In this document: positions 8,094 to 17,541 of the stretch, in pieces
Layout: each line of letters starts with the position of its first letter
Position numbering within the stretch: the first letter of the stretch is position 1
Assembly (NCBI RefSeq): GCF_002007115.1
Contig: NZ_MVAD01000001.1
Location: 744,001 to 808,000 of the forward strand
Reading direction: 5' to 3'
From: Massilia sp. KIM
GTDB taxonomy: Bacteria; Pseudomonadota; Gammaproteobacteria; Burkholderiales; Burkholderiaceae_D
Length of the DNA stretch: 64,000 nt
Notes under the pieces: generated by a model
Databases searched by the model: none
Seen by the model: the letters and a program-made list of their open reading frames with translations, nothing else
What the model was told of the DNA's origin: nothing
Translations under genes and position numbers: made by a program

Positions 8094-9256
8094 GACACGG
8101 CGCGGACGGCGCAGCCGTCGCCGAAGGCGGCGATGCGCTCGATCCCTTCCATCAGGGTAGCCGCGTCGTCCTGGATGTAGCCGAGCCGGATGTGGCCGTG
8201 CAGGCCCAGGGCTTCGCCCGGCATCACCGCGACCAGGGCCTGCTCGAGCAGGGACTCGGCGAAGGCGAGGGTGTCGTGGGTCAGCCTGCGCACGTCGGCC
8301 CACAGGTAAGGTCCGGCGGGGGGCGCGGGCAGGCGCATCCAGGGCAGGGCGGCGCAGCGCGCCACCACCGCGTCGCGGCGCGCGCGGTAGTCGCGCAGCA
8401 GGGCGTGCGGGGCGCCGCTGCCGAAGGCCGCCTGGGCCGCCACCTGCGACAGGTGCGGCACGGCGGCCGTCACCGGCCCCTGCAGGCTTTGCATGGCCTG
8501 CACCAGGGGCGCCGGGGCCAGGGCGAAGCCGACCCGCCAGCCCATCATGGCATAGCTCTGGGAGGCCGAGAACAGGGTGACCACGCCCGGGTCGCGCCAG
8601 CCGCCCAGCGCGGCCAGGCTGAGGTGGCGGCCCTCGAAGACCAGGTGCTCGTAGCTCTCGTCGCAGATCACGCACACGCCGCGGCGCGCGGACCAGTCGC
8701 GCAGCAGTTCGAGCTCCGCGCGGCCGTACACCTTGCCGCTCGGGTTATGCGGGTTGTTGATGACCAGGACCCGCAGCGGCCCGAGGGCGTCGAGCGCGGC
8801 CTCGTTCAGGGTGTCGGGCAGGTCGGCCAGCACCACGTTCAGGCCGAGCAGGCGGGCGGTGGCGAGGTAAGCCGGCCAGTAGGGACGGAACACGGCGATC
8901 GTATCGCCCGGGTCGGTGAGCGCGTACAGCGCCTGGTAGTAGGCCTGCTTGGCGCCATTGGTGACGATGATCTCGTCGACGCCGGCCTCGACGCCGTTCT
9001 CGCGCCGCAGCTTGTCGGCCAGCGCGGCGCGCACCGCGGGTTCGCCGATCACGTCCGCGTAGGGCATGGCCTCACGGCGCGCCACGGCTGCCTCGACCGC
9101 CGCCGCCACCGGCTCCGGCGCGGCGAAGTGCGAGATCGCGATCGACAGGTCGATCACCGGCTTGCCGGCCCGGCGCAGGGCGTCGGCGCGCGCATGCATG
9201 GCGGTGGTCGCCAGGGGAGGAGAATGCGCAATCCGGTTCGAGATCTTGATCGTCAT
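8090..9256 (-). CDS. Class I/II aminotransferase-like protein with Lys-to-Gln at the PLP site
   Basis: A 388-residue fold-type I PLP-family protein resembling aspartate/aromatic aminotransferases (AspB-like). Recognisable are TNGAKQAYYQ, the YWPAY cofactor-stacking region, VINNPHNPSGKVY, the pyridine-nitrogen Asp in ICDESYEHL and the substrate-carboxylate Arg in GHIRLGYIQ. The family signature S-K-x-Y-A-M-x-G-W-R is here SASQSYAMMGWRVG: the lysine that forms the Schiff base is Gln233, encoded by CAG at 8558-8560, one base from AAG. All other key positions survive. It may therefore be catalytically dead, altered in function or carry a recent mutation. It is the first gene of a pair with a sensor kinase (4-base overlap), suggesting a role in signalling or a linked metabolic task. 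The minus-strand start follows a divergent intergenic region shared with the aryl-CoA operon. Confidence 0.85.
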   Translation of the reverse strand: MTIKISNRIAHSPPLATTAMHARADALRRAGKPVIDLSIAISHFAAPEPVAAAVEAAVARREAMPYADVIGEPAVRAALADKLRRENGVEAGVDEIIVTNGAKQAYYQALYALTDPGDTIAVFRPYWPAYLATARLLGLNVVLADLPDTLNEAALDALGPLRVLVINNPHNPSGKVYGRAELELLRDWSARRGVCVICDESYEHLVFEGRHLSLAALGGWRDPGVVTLFSASQSYAMMGWRVGFALAPAPLVQAMQSLQGPVTAAVPHLSQVAAQAAFGSGAPHALLRDYRARRDAVVARCAALPWMRLPAPPAGPYLWADVRRLTHDTLAFAESLLEQALVAVMPGEALGLHGHIRLGYIQDDAATLMEGIERIAAFGDGCAVRAVS

Positions 9257-9384
9257 CGATGTCGGGCCGTCTCGTTCGTGCCGGGCGAAGAACGCGACGC
9301 GGCTTTATAGCTATTGGACATTGCCTGATTGTACTAAATTATCCTGTCCGCCTAGCGACCACGCCAATGGTGCGCGGCATTTAC

Positions 9385-9415
9385 TTGACACCTAAAGTAT
9401 TTGTGCGGGTAATAT
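9385..9415 (+). promoter_or_regulatory. Candidate promoter of the aryl-CoA operon
   Basis: A perfect TTGACA (9385-9390) is followed 19 bases later by TAATAT (9410-9415), about 29 bases before the ATG at 9444. The spacing is longer than the ideal 17. A small dyad, TACTT-gacaccta-AAGTA (9383-9400), overlaps the -35 box and could be an operator of the MarR type common near aryl-CoA genes, but no regulator gene is adjacent. This is the only good sigma70-like pair in the 187-base divergent gap. Confidence 0.4.
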
Positions 9416-9443
9416 ACGCCCACCACCAGAACCGGGAGCCACC

Positions 9444-11828
9444 ATGAACATCGTGTGCGTGGGCGGCGGCCCTGCCGGCCTCTACTTCGCCCTGCTGACG
9501 AAGAAGCGCCATCCGCAGCACGCCGTCACCGTCATCGAGCGCAACCGCCCCAGCGATACCTTCGGCTGGGGCGTGGTGTTTTCCGACCAGACACTGGGCC
9601 ACCTGGCGGGCGCGGACGAGCCCAGCGCGCGCGCCATTTTGCAGTCCTTCAACCACTGGGACGCGATCGAGGTGCACTTCCGTGGCCGCACAGTCAGCTC
9701 CGGCGGCCACGGCTTCTGCGGCATCGCGCGCAAGCGCCTGCTGAACATCCTGCAGGAACGCTGCCGCGAGCTCGGCGTCGAGCTGGTGTTCGAGCAGGCG
9801 GTGGACGACGAACTGGCGCTGGCGCGGCGCCACAACGCCGACCTGGTGATCGCCTCCGACGGCGTCAACAGCGCCATCCGCCAGCGCCATGCGGGGGTGT
9901 TCCAGCCCGAGGTCGAGCCGCGCCTGTGCCGCTTCGTCTGGCTCGGCACGCGCAAGCGCTTCGACGCCTTCACCTTCGCCTTCGAGGAAACGGAACACGG
10001 CTGGTTCCAGGCCCACGCCTACCAGTACGACGGCGAGACCTCGACCTTCATCGTCGAGACCCTCGAATCGACCTGGCGCGCGGCCGGGCTGGAAGACATG
10101 GACCAGGCCCAGGCCCTGGCCTTCTGCGAGCGCCTGTTCGCGCGCTACCTCGACGGCCAGCCGCTGATGGCCAATGCCGGCCACCTGCGCGGCTCCGCCA
10201 TGTGGATCCGCTTCCCGCGCCTGGCCTGCCGCCAGTGGGTGCACACGCTGGAGGTGGACGGGCGCCGGGTCCCGCTGGTGCTGATGGGCGACGCCGCCCA
10301 CACCGCCCATTTCTCGATCGGCTCGGGCACCAAGCTGGCGCTGGAAGACGCGATCGGGCTGGCGGGCGAGCTCGAGGGCGAACACCTTGACCTCGACGCG
10401 GCCCTGGCGCGCTACCAGGACAGCCGCATGGTCGAGGTGCTCAAGCTGCAGAGCGCCGCGCGCAATTCGATGGAATGGTTCGAGAACGTGGCGCGCTATG
10501 GCGCCATGCAGGCCGAGCAGTTCGCCTATTCGCTGCTGACCCGCAGCCAGCGCCTGTCGCACGAGAACCTGCGCCTGCGCGACCCCGCCTACATCGCCGG
10601 CTTCGAGCGCTGGTTCGCGCAGCAAGCCTTTGCCGCCGCCGGCCTGCCGGCGCCGCAGGAGCCGGTGCCGCCGATGTTCACCCCCTTCAAGCTGCGCGGG
10701 GTGCTGCTCAAGAATCGGGTGGTGGTCTCGCCCATGGCCCAGTACTCGGCCGAGGACGGGCTGGTCGGCGACTACCACCTGGCCCACCTCGGCGCGCGCG
10801 CCCTGGGCGGGGCGGCCTTGGTGATGGCCGAGATGACCTGCGTCTCGGCCGACGCCCGCATCACGCCCGGCTGTCCGGGCCTGTACACGCCGGCGCACAC
10901 CGCGGCCTGGAAGCGCATCGTCGACTTCGTGCATGCGTCGAGCGACGCGAAGATCGGCGTGCAGCTCGGCCATGCCGGCGCCAAGGGCTCGACCCGGCCG
11001 GCCTGGGACGGCATCGACCTGCCTTTGGAAAACGGTAACTGGCCGCTGGTGGCGGCCTCCAGCCAGCAGTACATCGAGGGCGTGTCCCAGCGCGCGCGCG
11101 AAGCCACGCTGGAGGACCTGGAGCGCATCAAGCTGGACTTCGTGCGCGCCACCCGCGCCGCCGCCGAGGCCGGCTTCGACTGGCTGGAACTGCACTGCGC
11201 CCATGGCTACCTGCTGTCGAGCTTCATCTCGCCGCTCACCAACCGGCGCGAGGACGCCTACGGCGGCAGCCTGGAGAAGCGCTGCCGCTACCCGCTGGAA
11301 GTGTTCGCGGCGGTGCGCGCGGCCTGGCCCCAGGACCGGCCGATCAGCGTGCGGGTCTCGGCCCACGACTGGGTCGAGGGCGGCATCACGCCCCAGGACG
11401 CGGTCGCGATCGCGCGCCTGTTCAAGGAGGCCGGCGCCGACATGATCGACTGCTCTTCGGGGCAGGTGAGCAGGCAGGAAAAGCCGGTGTTCGGGCGCAT
11501 GTTCCAGACCCCGTTCTCGGACCGCATCCGCAACGAGGCCGGCATCCCGACCATCGCCGTGGGCGCCATCTACGAAGCCGACCATGTGAACGGCATCGTC
11601 GCCGCCGGACGCGCCGACCTGTGCGCGGTGGCGCGCCCGCACCTGGCCAATCCGGCCTGGACCCTGCTGGAAGCGGCGCGCATCGGCTACACCGGCGCCG
11701 CCTGGCCGCGCCAGTACCGCGCCGGCAAGCTCCAGCTCGAACGCAATCTCGAACGCGAGCGCGCGCTGCAGGCGGCCAGCGCCGGCCTCTCGCCCCAGCA
11801 GGTGGCGGCGCGCCTGCTCGAGGGCTGA
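9444..11828 (+). CDS. Bifunctional anthraniloyl/salicylyl-CoA monooxygenase - OYE reductase
   Basis: A 794-residue fusion. Residues 1 to about 390 are an FAD-dependent aromatic monooxygenase ([15 protein letters not shown] dinucleotide fold, [31 protein letters not shown]). From about residue 405 follows an Old Yellow Enzyme/NADH:flavin oxidoreductase domain ([67 protein letters not shown]). This arrangement is known from 2-aminobenzoyl-CoA monooxygenase/reductase of aerobic anthranilate degradation and from proteins annotated salicylyl-CoA 5-hydroxylase. It would hydroxylate the CoA-activated ring and reduce it. Three genes follow in the same direction with tight spacing: enoyl-CoA hydratase, acyl-CoA dehydrogenase and RidA. 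The presence of RidA, an enamine/imine deaminase family, favours an amino-substituted substrate; this is inference. A CoA ligase is not in the window. Confidence 0.88.
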   Translation: MNIVCVGGGPAGLYFALLTKKRHPQHAVTVIERNRPSDTFGWGVVFSDQTLGHLAGADEPSARAILQSFNHWDAIEVHFRGRTVSSGGHGFCGIARKRLLNILQERCRELGVELVFEQAVDDELALARRHNADLVIASDGVNSAIRQRHAGVFQPEVEPRLCRFVWLGTRKRFDAFTFAFEETEHGWFQAHAYQYDGETSTFIVETLESTWRAAGLEDMDQAQALAFCERLFARYLDGQPLMANAGHLRGSAMWIRFPRLACRQWVHTLEVDGRRVPLVLMGDAAHTAHFSIGSGTKLALEDAIGLAGELEGEHLDLDAALARYQDSRMVEVLKLQSAARNSMEWFENVARYGAMQAEQFAYSLLTRSQRLSHENLRLRDPAYIAGFERWFAQQAFAAAGLPAPQEPVPPMFTPFKLRGVLLKNRVVVSPMAQYSAEDGLVGDYHLAHLGARALGGAALVMAEMTCVSADARITPGCPGLYTPAHTAAWKRIVDFVHASSDAKIGVQLGHAGAKGSTRPAWDGIDLPLENGNWPLVAASSQQYIEGVSQRAREATLEDLERIKLDFVRATRAAAEAGFDWLELHCAHGYLLSSFISPLTNRREDAYGGSLEKRCRYPLEVFAAVRAAWPQDRPISVRVSAHDWVEGGITPQDAVAIARLFKEAGADMIDCSSGQVSRQEKPVFGRMFQTPFSDRIRNEAGIPTIAVGAIYEADHVNGIVAAGRADLCAVARPHLANPAWTLLEAARIGYTGAAWPRQYRAGKLQLERNLERERALQAASAGLSPQQVAARLLEG

Positions 11829-11849
11829 CACTTTTTACAGGAGCCATCC

Positions 11850-12704
11850 ATGCAATATCTTCCGGGCGAAGCGCACCGGCTGCCGGGCAGCCGGATCAGT
11901 TTTGCTGGCCACCAGTGCCGCCACGTCGGCTTCGCGCTCGAAGGCGGCGTGGCCACCATCACGCTCGACCGTCCCGAACGCAAGAACCCCTTGAGCTTCG
12001 AATCCTATGCCGAGCTGCGCGACCTGTTCCGCGCGCTGGCCTATGCCGAGGACGTCAAGGCGGTGGTGATCACCGGCGCGGGCGGCAACTTCTGCTCGGG
12101 CGGCGACGTCCACGAGATCATCGGCCCGCTCACCAAGCTCGACATGCCGGGCCTGCTGGCCTTCACCCGCATGACGGGCGACCTGGTCAAGGCCATGCGC
12201 GCCTGTCCGCAACCCATCGTGGCGGCGGTCGACGGCGTGTGCGCGGGCGCCGGCGCGATCCTGGCGCTGGCCTCCGACCTGCGCTACGGCACCGCGCGCA
12301 GCCGCACCGCCTTCCTGTTCACCCGCGTCGGCCTGGCCGGCGCCGACATGGGCGCCTGCGCGCTGCTGCCGCGCGTGATCGGCCAGGGCCGCGCGGCCGA
12401 GCTGCTCTATACCGGGCGCGCGATCGGCGGCGAGGAGGGCGAGCGCTGGGGCTTCTACAACCGCCTGTGCGAGCCCGAGGCCGTCCTGGCCGAGGCCCAG
12501 GCGCTGGCCGCGAGCCTGGCGCGGGGCCCGACCTTCGCCCACGGCATGACCAAGAAGATGCTGCAGCAGGAATGGAACATGGGCGTGGACGAGGCCATCG
12601 AGGCCGAAGCCCAGGCCCAGGCGATCTGCATGGCGACCAATGACTTCCACCGCGCCTACCACGCCTTCGTGGCCAAGCAGGCGCCGCAGTTCGAGGGGGA
12701 TTGA
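11850..12704 (+). CDS. Enoyl-CoA hydratase/isomerase family protein
   Basis: A 284-residue crotonase-fold protein. Visible features are [19 protein letters not shown], the oxyanion-hole segments [17 protein letters not shown] and [19 protein letters not shown], and [20 protein letters not shown] good ribosome site (CAGGAG) precedes the ATG. In the second loop the first catalytic Glu position of classical hydratases is occupied by Gly/Ala-type residues (VCAGAGA), so the reaction could be hydration, isomerisation or ring hydrolysis; the family name is safe, the exact reaction is not. It lies 21 bases after the fused monooxygenase and touches the acyl-CoA dehydrogenase gene (TGATG), so it acts in the same CoA-ester pathway. 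Confidence 0.87.
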   Translation: MQYLPGEAHRLPGSRISFAGHQCRHVGFALEGGVATITLDRPERKNPLSFESYAELRDLFRALAYAEDVKAVVITGAGGNFCSGGDVHEIIGPLTKLDMPGLLAFTRMTGDLVKAMRACPQPIVAAVDGVCAGAGAILALASDLRYGTARSRTAFLFTRVGLAGADMGACALLPRVIGQGRAAELLYTGRAIGGEEGERWGFYNRLCEPEAVLAEAQALAASLARGPTFAHGMTKKMLQQEWNMGVDEAIEAEAQAQAICMATNDFHRAYHAFVAKQAPQFEGD

Positions 12705-13888
12705 TGGAGCGCCTCGACTACCTGGACTGGCCTTTCTTCGAGCCGCGCCACGGCGAGCTGGCGCGCGAGCTGGACGCCTGGGCCGGCGTGCAGCTGGACG
12801 CCGCCCACGGCCATGACGTGGACGCGGCCTGCCGCGCGCTGGTCGCACGGCTGGGCGAGGGCGGCTGGCTGCGCCACGCCGTCGGCGGCGGCGCCCATGG
12901 CGGCGCGGGCGAGACGATCGACACCCGCGCCATCTGCCTGATCCGCGAGATCCTGGCCCGGCACGCCGGCCTGGCCGATTTCGCCTTCGCCATGCAGGGC
13001 CTGGGCAGCGGGGCGATCTCGCTGTTCGGCAGCGAAGAGCAGAAAGCCGCCTACCTGCCGCGCGTGGCGCGCGGCGAAGCGATCGCGGCCTTCGCCCTGT
13101 CCGAGCCGCAGGCCGGCTCCGACGTCGCCGCCATGCGCTGCGCGGCCCGGCGCGAGGGCGGGGACTGGATCCTCGACGGCGAGAAGACCTGGATCTCGAA
13201 CGGCGGCATCGCCGACTTCTATGTGGTGTTTGCCCGCAGCGGCGAGGGCGGCGGCGAGAACGGGCGCGGCTCGCGCGGCATCTCGGCCTTCATCGTCGAC
13301 GCCGACGCGCCGGGCCTGCGGATCGCCGAGCGCATCGAGGTGATCGCGCCGCACCCGCTGGCGCGCCTGTCCTTCGAGGGCTGCCGGGTGCCGGCGGCGC
13401 GCATGATCGGCGAGGAAGGCCAGGGCTTCAAGATCGCCATGGCCACCCTCGACGTGTTCCGCACCTCGGTGGCGGCGGCCGCGCTGGGCTTCGCGCGGCG
13501 CGCGCTGGACGAGGCGCTGGCCCACGCCCAGGCGCGGCCGATGTTCGGCCAGCGGCTGGCCGACTTCCAGCTCACCCAGGCCAAACTCGCGCAGATGGCG
13601 ACCGACATCGACGCCGCCGCGCTGCTGACCTATCGCGCGGCCTGGATGCGCGACCAGGGCCGCAAGGTGACGCGCGAGGCGGCCATGGCCAAGCTCACCG
13701 CCACCGAGTCGGCCCAGCGCGTGATCGACGCGGCGGTGCAGCTGTTCGGCGGGCAGGGCGTGCAGAGCGGAAAGGTGGTCGAAAGCCTGTACCGCGAGAT
13801 CCGCGCCCTGCGCATCTACGAGGGGGCGAGCGAAGTGCAGCTCCTGATCATCGCGCGCGAGCTGCTCGCCGCGGCCAGGGAGGCCTGA
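12704..13888 (+). CDS. Acyl-CoA dehydrogenase family protein
   Basis: A 394-residue FAD enzyme. Family signatures include [96 protein letters not shown] and [19 protein letters not shown]. The catalytic Glu is expected in the YEGASE segment. I chose the ATG at 12704, which shares one base with the previous stop and follows a GAGGGGGAT ribosome site; a TTG one codon earlier is less likely. In the operon it would oxidise an alicyclic CoA-ester made by the fused monooxygenase/reductase and hydratase. Length and motifs are complete. Confidence 0.9.
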   Translation: MERLDYLDWPFFEPRHGELARELDAWAGVQLDAAHGHDVDAACRALVARLGEGGWLRHAVGGGAHGGAGETIDTRAICLIREILARHAGLADFAFAMQGLGSGAISLFGSEEQKAAYLPRVARGEAIAAFALSEPQAGSDVAAMRCAARREGGDWILDGEKTWISNGGIADFYVVFARSGEGGGENGRGSRGISAFIVDADAPGLRIAERIEVIAPHPLARLSFEGCRVPAARMIGEEGQGFKIAMATLDVFRTSVAAAALGFARRALDEALAHAQARPMFGQRLADFQLTQAKLAQMATDIDAAALLTYRAAWMRDQGRKVTREAAMAKLTATESAQRVIDAAVQLFGGQGVQSGKVVESLYREIRALRIYEGASEVQLLIIARELLAAAREA

Positions 13889-14287
13889 ATGGAGATCCTG
13901 CAACCACCGGGCTGGCCCCGCCCCAGGGGCTACTCGAACGGGGTGGCCGCGAGCGGCCGCCAGGTCCACGTCAGCGGCATGGTCGGCTGGGACGCCGAGG
14001 GACTGTTCCGCAGCGACGACTTCGTGCAGCAGGCGCGCCAGGCGCTGGAAAACATCGTGGCCGTGCTGCGCGAGGCCGGGGCCGGGCCCGAGCACATCGT
14101 GAGGATGACCTGGTACGTGCTGGACAAGCGCGAGTACCTGGAGGCCGGCGCGGCGCTCGGCGCGGCCTACCGGGAAGTGATCGGGCGCCACTATCCGGCC
14201 ATGAGCGCGGTGCAGGTGGTGGCGCTGATGGAAGACCGGGCGCGGGTGGAAATCGAAGCGACGGCGGTGGTGCCGGATCCGGGCTAG
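13889..14287 (+). CDS. RidA/YjgF/YER057c family protein
   Basis: A 132-residue RidA-family protein. It has YSNGVAASGRQVHVSGMVGWD, the RMTWYVLDKREY strand-helix region and the conserved arginine in RVEIEATAVV that hydrolyses enamines/imines in active RidA proteins. The ATG follows the acyl-CoA dehydrogenase stop with no gap, so it is the fourth gene of the operon. Known RidA proteins speed deamination of reactive enamines made by PLP enzymes. Here a fitting but unproven role is hydrolysis of an amino-cyclohexene-carbonyl-CoA intermediate of anthranilate breakdown. Confidence 0.88.
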   Translation: MEILQPPGWPRPRGYSNGVAASGRQVHVSGMVGWDAEGLFRSDDFVQQARQALENIVAVLREAGAGPEHIVRMTWYVLDKREYLEAGAALGAAYREVIGRHYPAMSAVQVVALMEDRARVEIEATAVVPDPG

Positions 14288-14344
14288 CGCCGCCCGCCCC
14301 CGGTTTCTGCTACGGTGGGTCTCATCGACCGGAAGGAGCCCGCC

Positions 14345-14716
14345 ATGGACCAGCAGATCGTACGTGTAATGGAAGAGCTGGAGGACGCCGAGCGCGCCCG
14401 CAGCGCGCTGCTCGACGCGGGTTTCGCGCGCGACAGCATCGAAATCAGCCACACCGGCGACGAAGCCGGTCCCGCCGAGGCCAACTTCACGGTCGGCGAT
14501 CCGCCCGAAGTGAAGGGCGGCACCGACTACGAGGACGTGTTCCGGCCTGGCCAGGAGATCGGCAAATGCGTGATCACAGTCAGGGCCGAGGACCCGCTGC
14601 GGCTCGAGAAGGCCGCCGCGATCCTGGAACACCACGGCGCCCGCGACCCCGATCCGGCGCACGCGGCGGCGCGCCGGAGCGGGGCGCAGCTCAACTCCAG
14701 CTCAGGTCGGTCTTAG
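14345..14716 (+). CDS. Small hypothetical protein (123 aa), stress-protein-like N-terminus
   Basis: A 123-residue soluble protein starting MDQQIVRVMEELEDAERAR after a strong ribosome site (GGAAGGAG). The N-terminal pattern (regulator of residue pairs, LLDAGFARDSIEIS) and the strand GKCVITVRAEDPLRLEKAAAIL resemble a ferredoxin-like alpha/beta fold seen in bacterial general-stress proteins, followed by a polar C-terminal tail. I do not recognise a named family. It follows the RidA gene by 57 bases and could be on the same transcript. Its last 26 bases overlap the 3' end of the convergent molybdopterin subunit gene, an unusually long tail-to-tail overlap. Confidence 0.65.
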   Translation: MDQQIVRVMEELEDAERARSALLDAGFARDSIEISHTGDEAGPAEANFTVGDPPEVKGGTDYEDVFRPGQEIGKCVITVRAEDPLRLEKAAAILEHHGARDPDPAHAAARRSGAQLNSSSGRS

Positions 14717-16918
14717 ACAGGGGCAGCTCGCGCACGCGCTTGCCGGTCGCCGCGAAGATCGCGTTGCACACGGCCGGCGCCAGCGGCGGCAGCACCGGTT
14801 CGCCCAGGCCGGTCACCGGATTGTCCGACTTGACGAAGTGCATCTCGATCTTCGCCGGCGTATCCGGCATGCGCAGCAGCTGGTAGTCGTGGAAGTTGCT
14901 CTGCACCACACGGCCCTTGTCGATGTTGAGCTCAGGGAACATCAAGGTCGACAGGCCGTCGATCACCGAGCCCTCGACCTGGTTTTCCGCGCCCGACAGG
15001 TTGACGATCTGGGGGCCGATGTCGGTCGCCACCACCACGCGGTCGACCTTCAGCTTGCCGTCCTTGGACACCGTCACTTCCGCGACCTGGGCCACGTAGC
15101 CGCGGTGGCTGAAGTGGAAGGCGATGCCCTGGCCCTGGCCGCGCGGGAAGCTCTTCTTGCCCCAGCCGGCCTTCTCGGCCGCCGTCTGCAGCACCGCCTT
15201 CATGCGCGCCACGCTGTAGGGCTGGCCGCGCTCGCCCGTGCCCGGCACGATGTCCTTGTCGCCCAGCAGCTCCAGGCGGAAGGCGAGCGGATCGCGCCCG
15301 CCCGCATGGGCCAGCTCGTCGATGAAGCTGTGGAAGACCCAGGCGAACACGCAGCTGCCCGGCGCGCGCCATGGGCCCATGGGCACGCGGCATTCGAGGG
15401 CGGTCTGTTCGAGCTGGACGTTGGCCAGCCAGCGGCCTGGGAACTCGTCGCCCGACAGGTTGCCGCCGCTGCCCGGCTGCAGCACGCTCTGGCCCTCGCG
15501 CTCGACGCGGTTGGCGAAGGTCACGAAATGGTTCTGCCAGGCCACGGCGCGGCCCTGGGCGTCGACGCCGCCGCGCAGGAAGTGGAAGCCGCCCGGACGG
15601 AAGTGGTCGTGCTGGAGGTCGTCCTCGCGGGTCCAGGTCAGCTTGACCGGCGCCTTCGTCTTCTGCGCGATGGCGGTCGCCTCGACGATGAAGTCCGAGC
15701 TCAGGCGCCGGCCGAAGCCGCCGCCGCTGCGGATGATGTGCAGGGTGATGTTCTCCTTCGGGATGCCGAAGGTGGTGGTCACCAGGGCCTGGCCGGAGCC
15801 CGGGTTCTGGGTCGGGGCCCAGAGTTCCAGCTTGCCGTCGTCCTTGAACCAGGCGGTGCAGTTCTGCGGTTCCATGCTGGCGTGCGAAATGAAGGGGTAG
15901 CTGTAGGCCGCCTCCACGGTCTTGGCCGCGCCCGCCAGGGCCGCCGCCACGTCGCCGTCCTTGCGCATCACGCTCGCGCCCGGCTTCTTGGCGGCGGCCT
16001 TGGCCTGGGCGCTGAAGTCGGCCCAGCTGTGGGTGGCGCCCACGCCTTCGTCCCACTCGACCTGCAGTTCCTTGCGCGCGCGGATCGCGTTCCAGGTGGA
16101 GTTGGCGACGATCGCCACGCCCGGACGCAGGCCGTTGAGGTTGGCCGTGCCCTCGATCAGGAAGGCGTCCTTGACCCCGGGCAGGGCGCGGATCGCGTCC
16201 AGATTGGCGCGCAGCGGCTTGCCGCCGAACACCGGGCATTTCACGTAGACCGCGTACAGCATGCCGGGGAGTTGTACGTCGATGCCGAACAGGGGCTTGC
16301 CGCTGACGATGGCGGCGTTGTCGACGCCGCCGATGCGCTTGCCCAGCAGCTTGAAGCTGGACGGGTCCTTGAGCGCCACGGTCTCGGCGGGCGGCACCTC
16401 CAGCCTGGAGGCGACCCCGACCAGCGCGCCATAGCCGAGCCGCCGCTTGCTGGCGGCGTGGATGACGGCGCCGCCGGCGGTCGTGCATTCGCCCGGCGCC
16501 ACCTTCCAGGTCTGGGCGGCGGCCTGCACCAGCATGGCGCGGGTGGTGGCGCCCAGGCGGCGGAACTGTTCGTAGTTGTTGGGGGTCGAAGTCGAGCCGC
16601 CCGCGCCCTGGCCCCCATAGGCCGGGTCCAGATCGCCCTGGACGATGCGCACGTCCTTCCAGTCGACGTCGAGTTCCTCGGCGATCACCATGGGCAGCGA
16701 GGTCTTGATGCCCTGGCCGATCTCGGGCTGCTTCGAGATCAGGGTGACCTTGCCGTCGCGCGCGATGCGGATGAAGGCGTTGGGCACGAAATCGGTGCCG
16801 GCGGCATTGGGGCCGGCGGTGGCGGCGAGCACGCCCTCGGCCGACATGCCGAGCAGGAAGGCGCTGCCGAGCGCGCTGTCGCGCAGGAAGCGGCGGCGGG
16901 AAGTGGAGAGCGGTGCGT

Positions 16919-16922
<4 letters not shown>
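14691..16922 (-). CDS. Molybdopterin-binding large subunit of a periplasmic xanthine-dehydrogenase-family enzyme
   Basis: A 743-residue large subunit related to isoquinoline 1-oxidoreductase beta (IorB) and aldehyde oxidases. It starts with a twin-arginine signal (TSRRRFLRDSALGSAFLLG followed by an AxA-like site), so the folded, cofactor-loaded enzyme is exported. Family motifs include FIRIARDGKVTLISKQPEIG, GGQGAGGSTSTPNNY, SHASMEPQNCTAWF, IRSGGGFGRRLSSDF, MGPWRAPGSCVFAWVFHSF and the terminal molybdopterin segment with EPVLPPLAPAVCNAIFAATG. The ATG at 16922 overlaps the stop of the 2Fe-2S subunit gene (ATGA). No cytochrome subunit or XdhC-type maturation gene lies in the window. The substrate is probably an N-heterocycle or aldehyde; it cannot be fixed from sequence. 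Confidence 0.9.
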
Positions 16923-17398
<476 letters not shown>

Positions 17399-17541
17399 GA
17401 AGATCCCTCGTTGGCGGACAGAAGAATTCTCCATCGTAGCCGAAATTGTCACAGCTCGACAGGGGGCCGGAGGCACGATTCTTTGTTATGCAGGAAGAGT
17501 ATGTAATACTTGGTTGGCAATTATGAAATTGGAAACGAGCC

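Noticed and set aside
6156..8180. A 674-codon plus-strand frame opposite the Cache kinase
   Set aside because: His/Gln/Ala/Gly-rich shadow of the kinase gene; no domain and no start signal.
9381..11831. An 816-codon open frame antisense to the fused monooxygenase
   Set aside because: It is the complement frame of a GC-rich real gene, with Gly/Ala/Arg/His-rich sequence, no family resemblance and no ribosome site.
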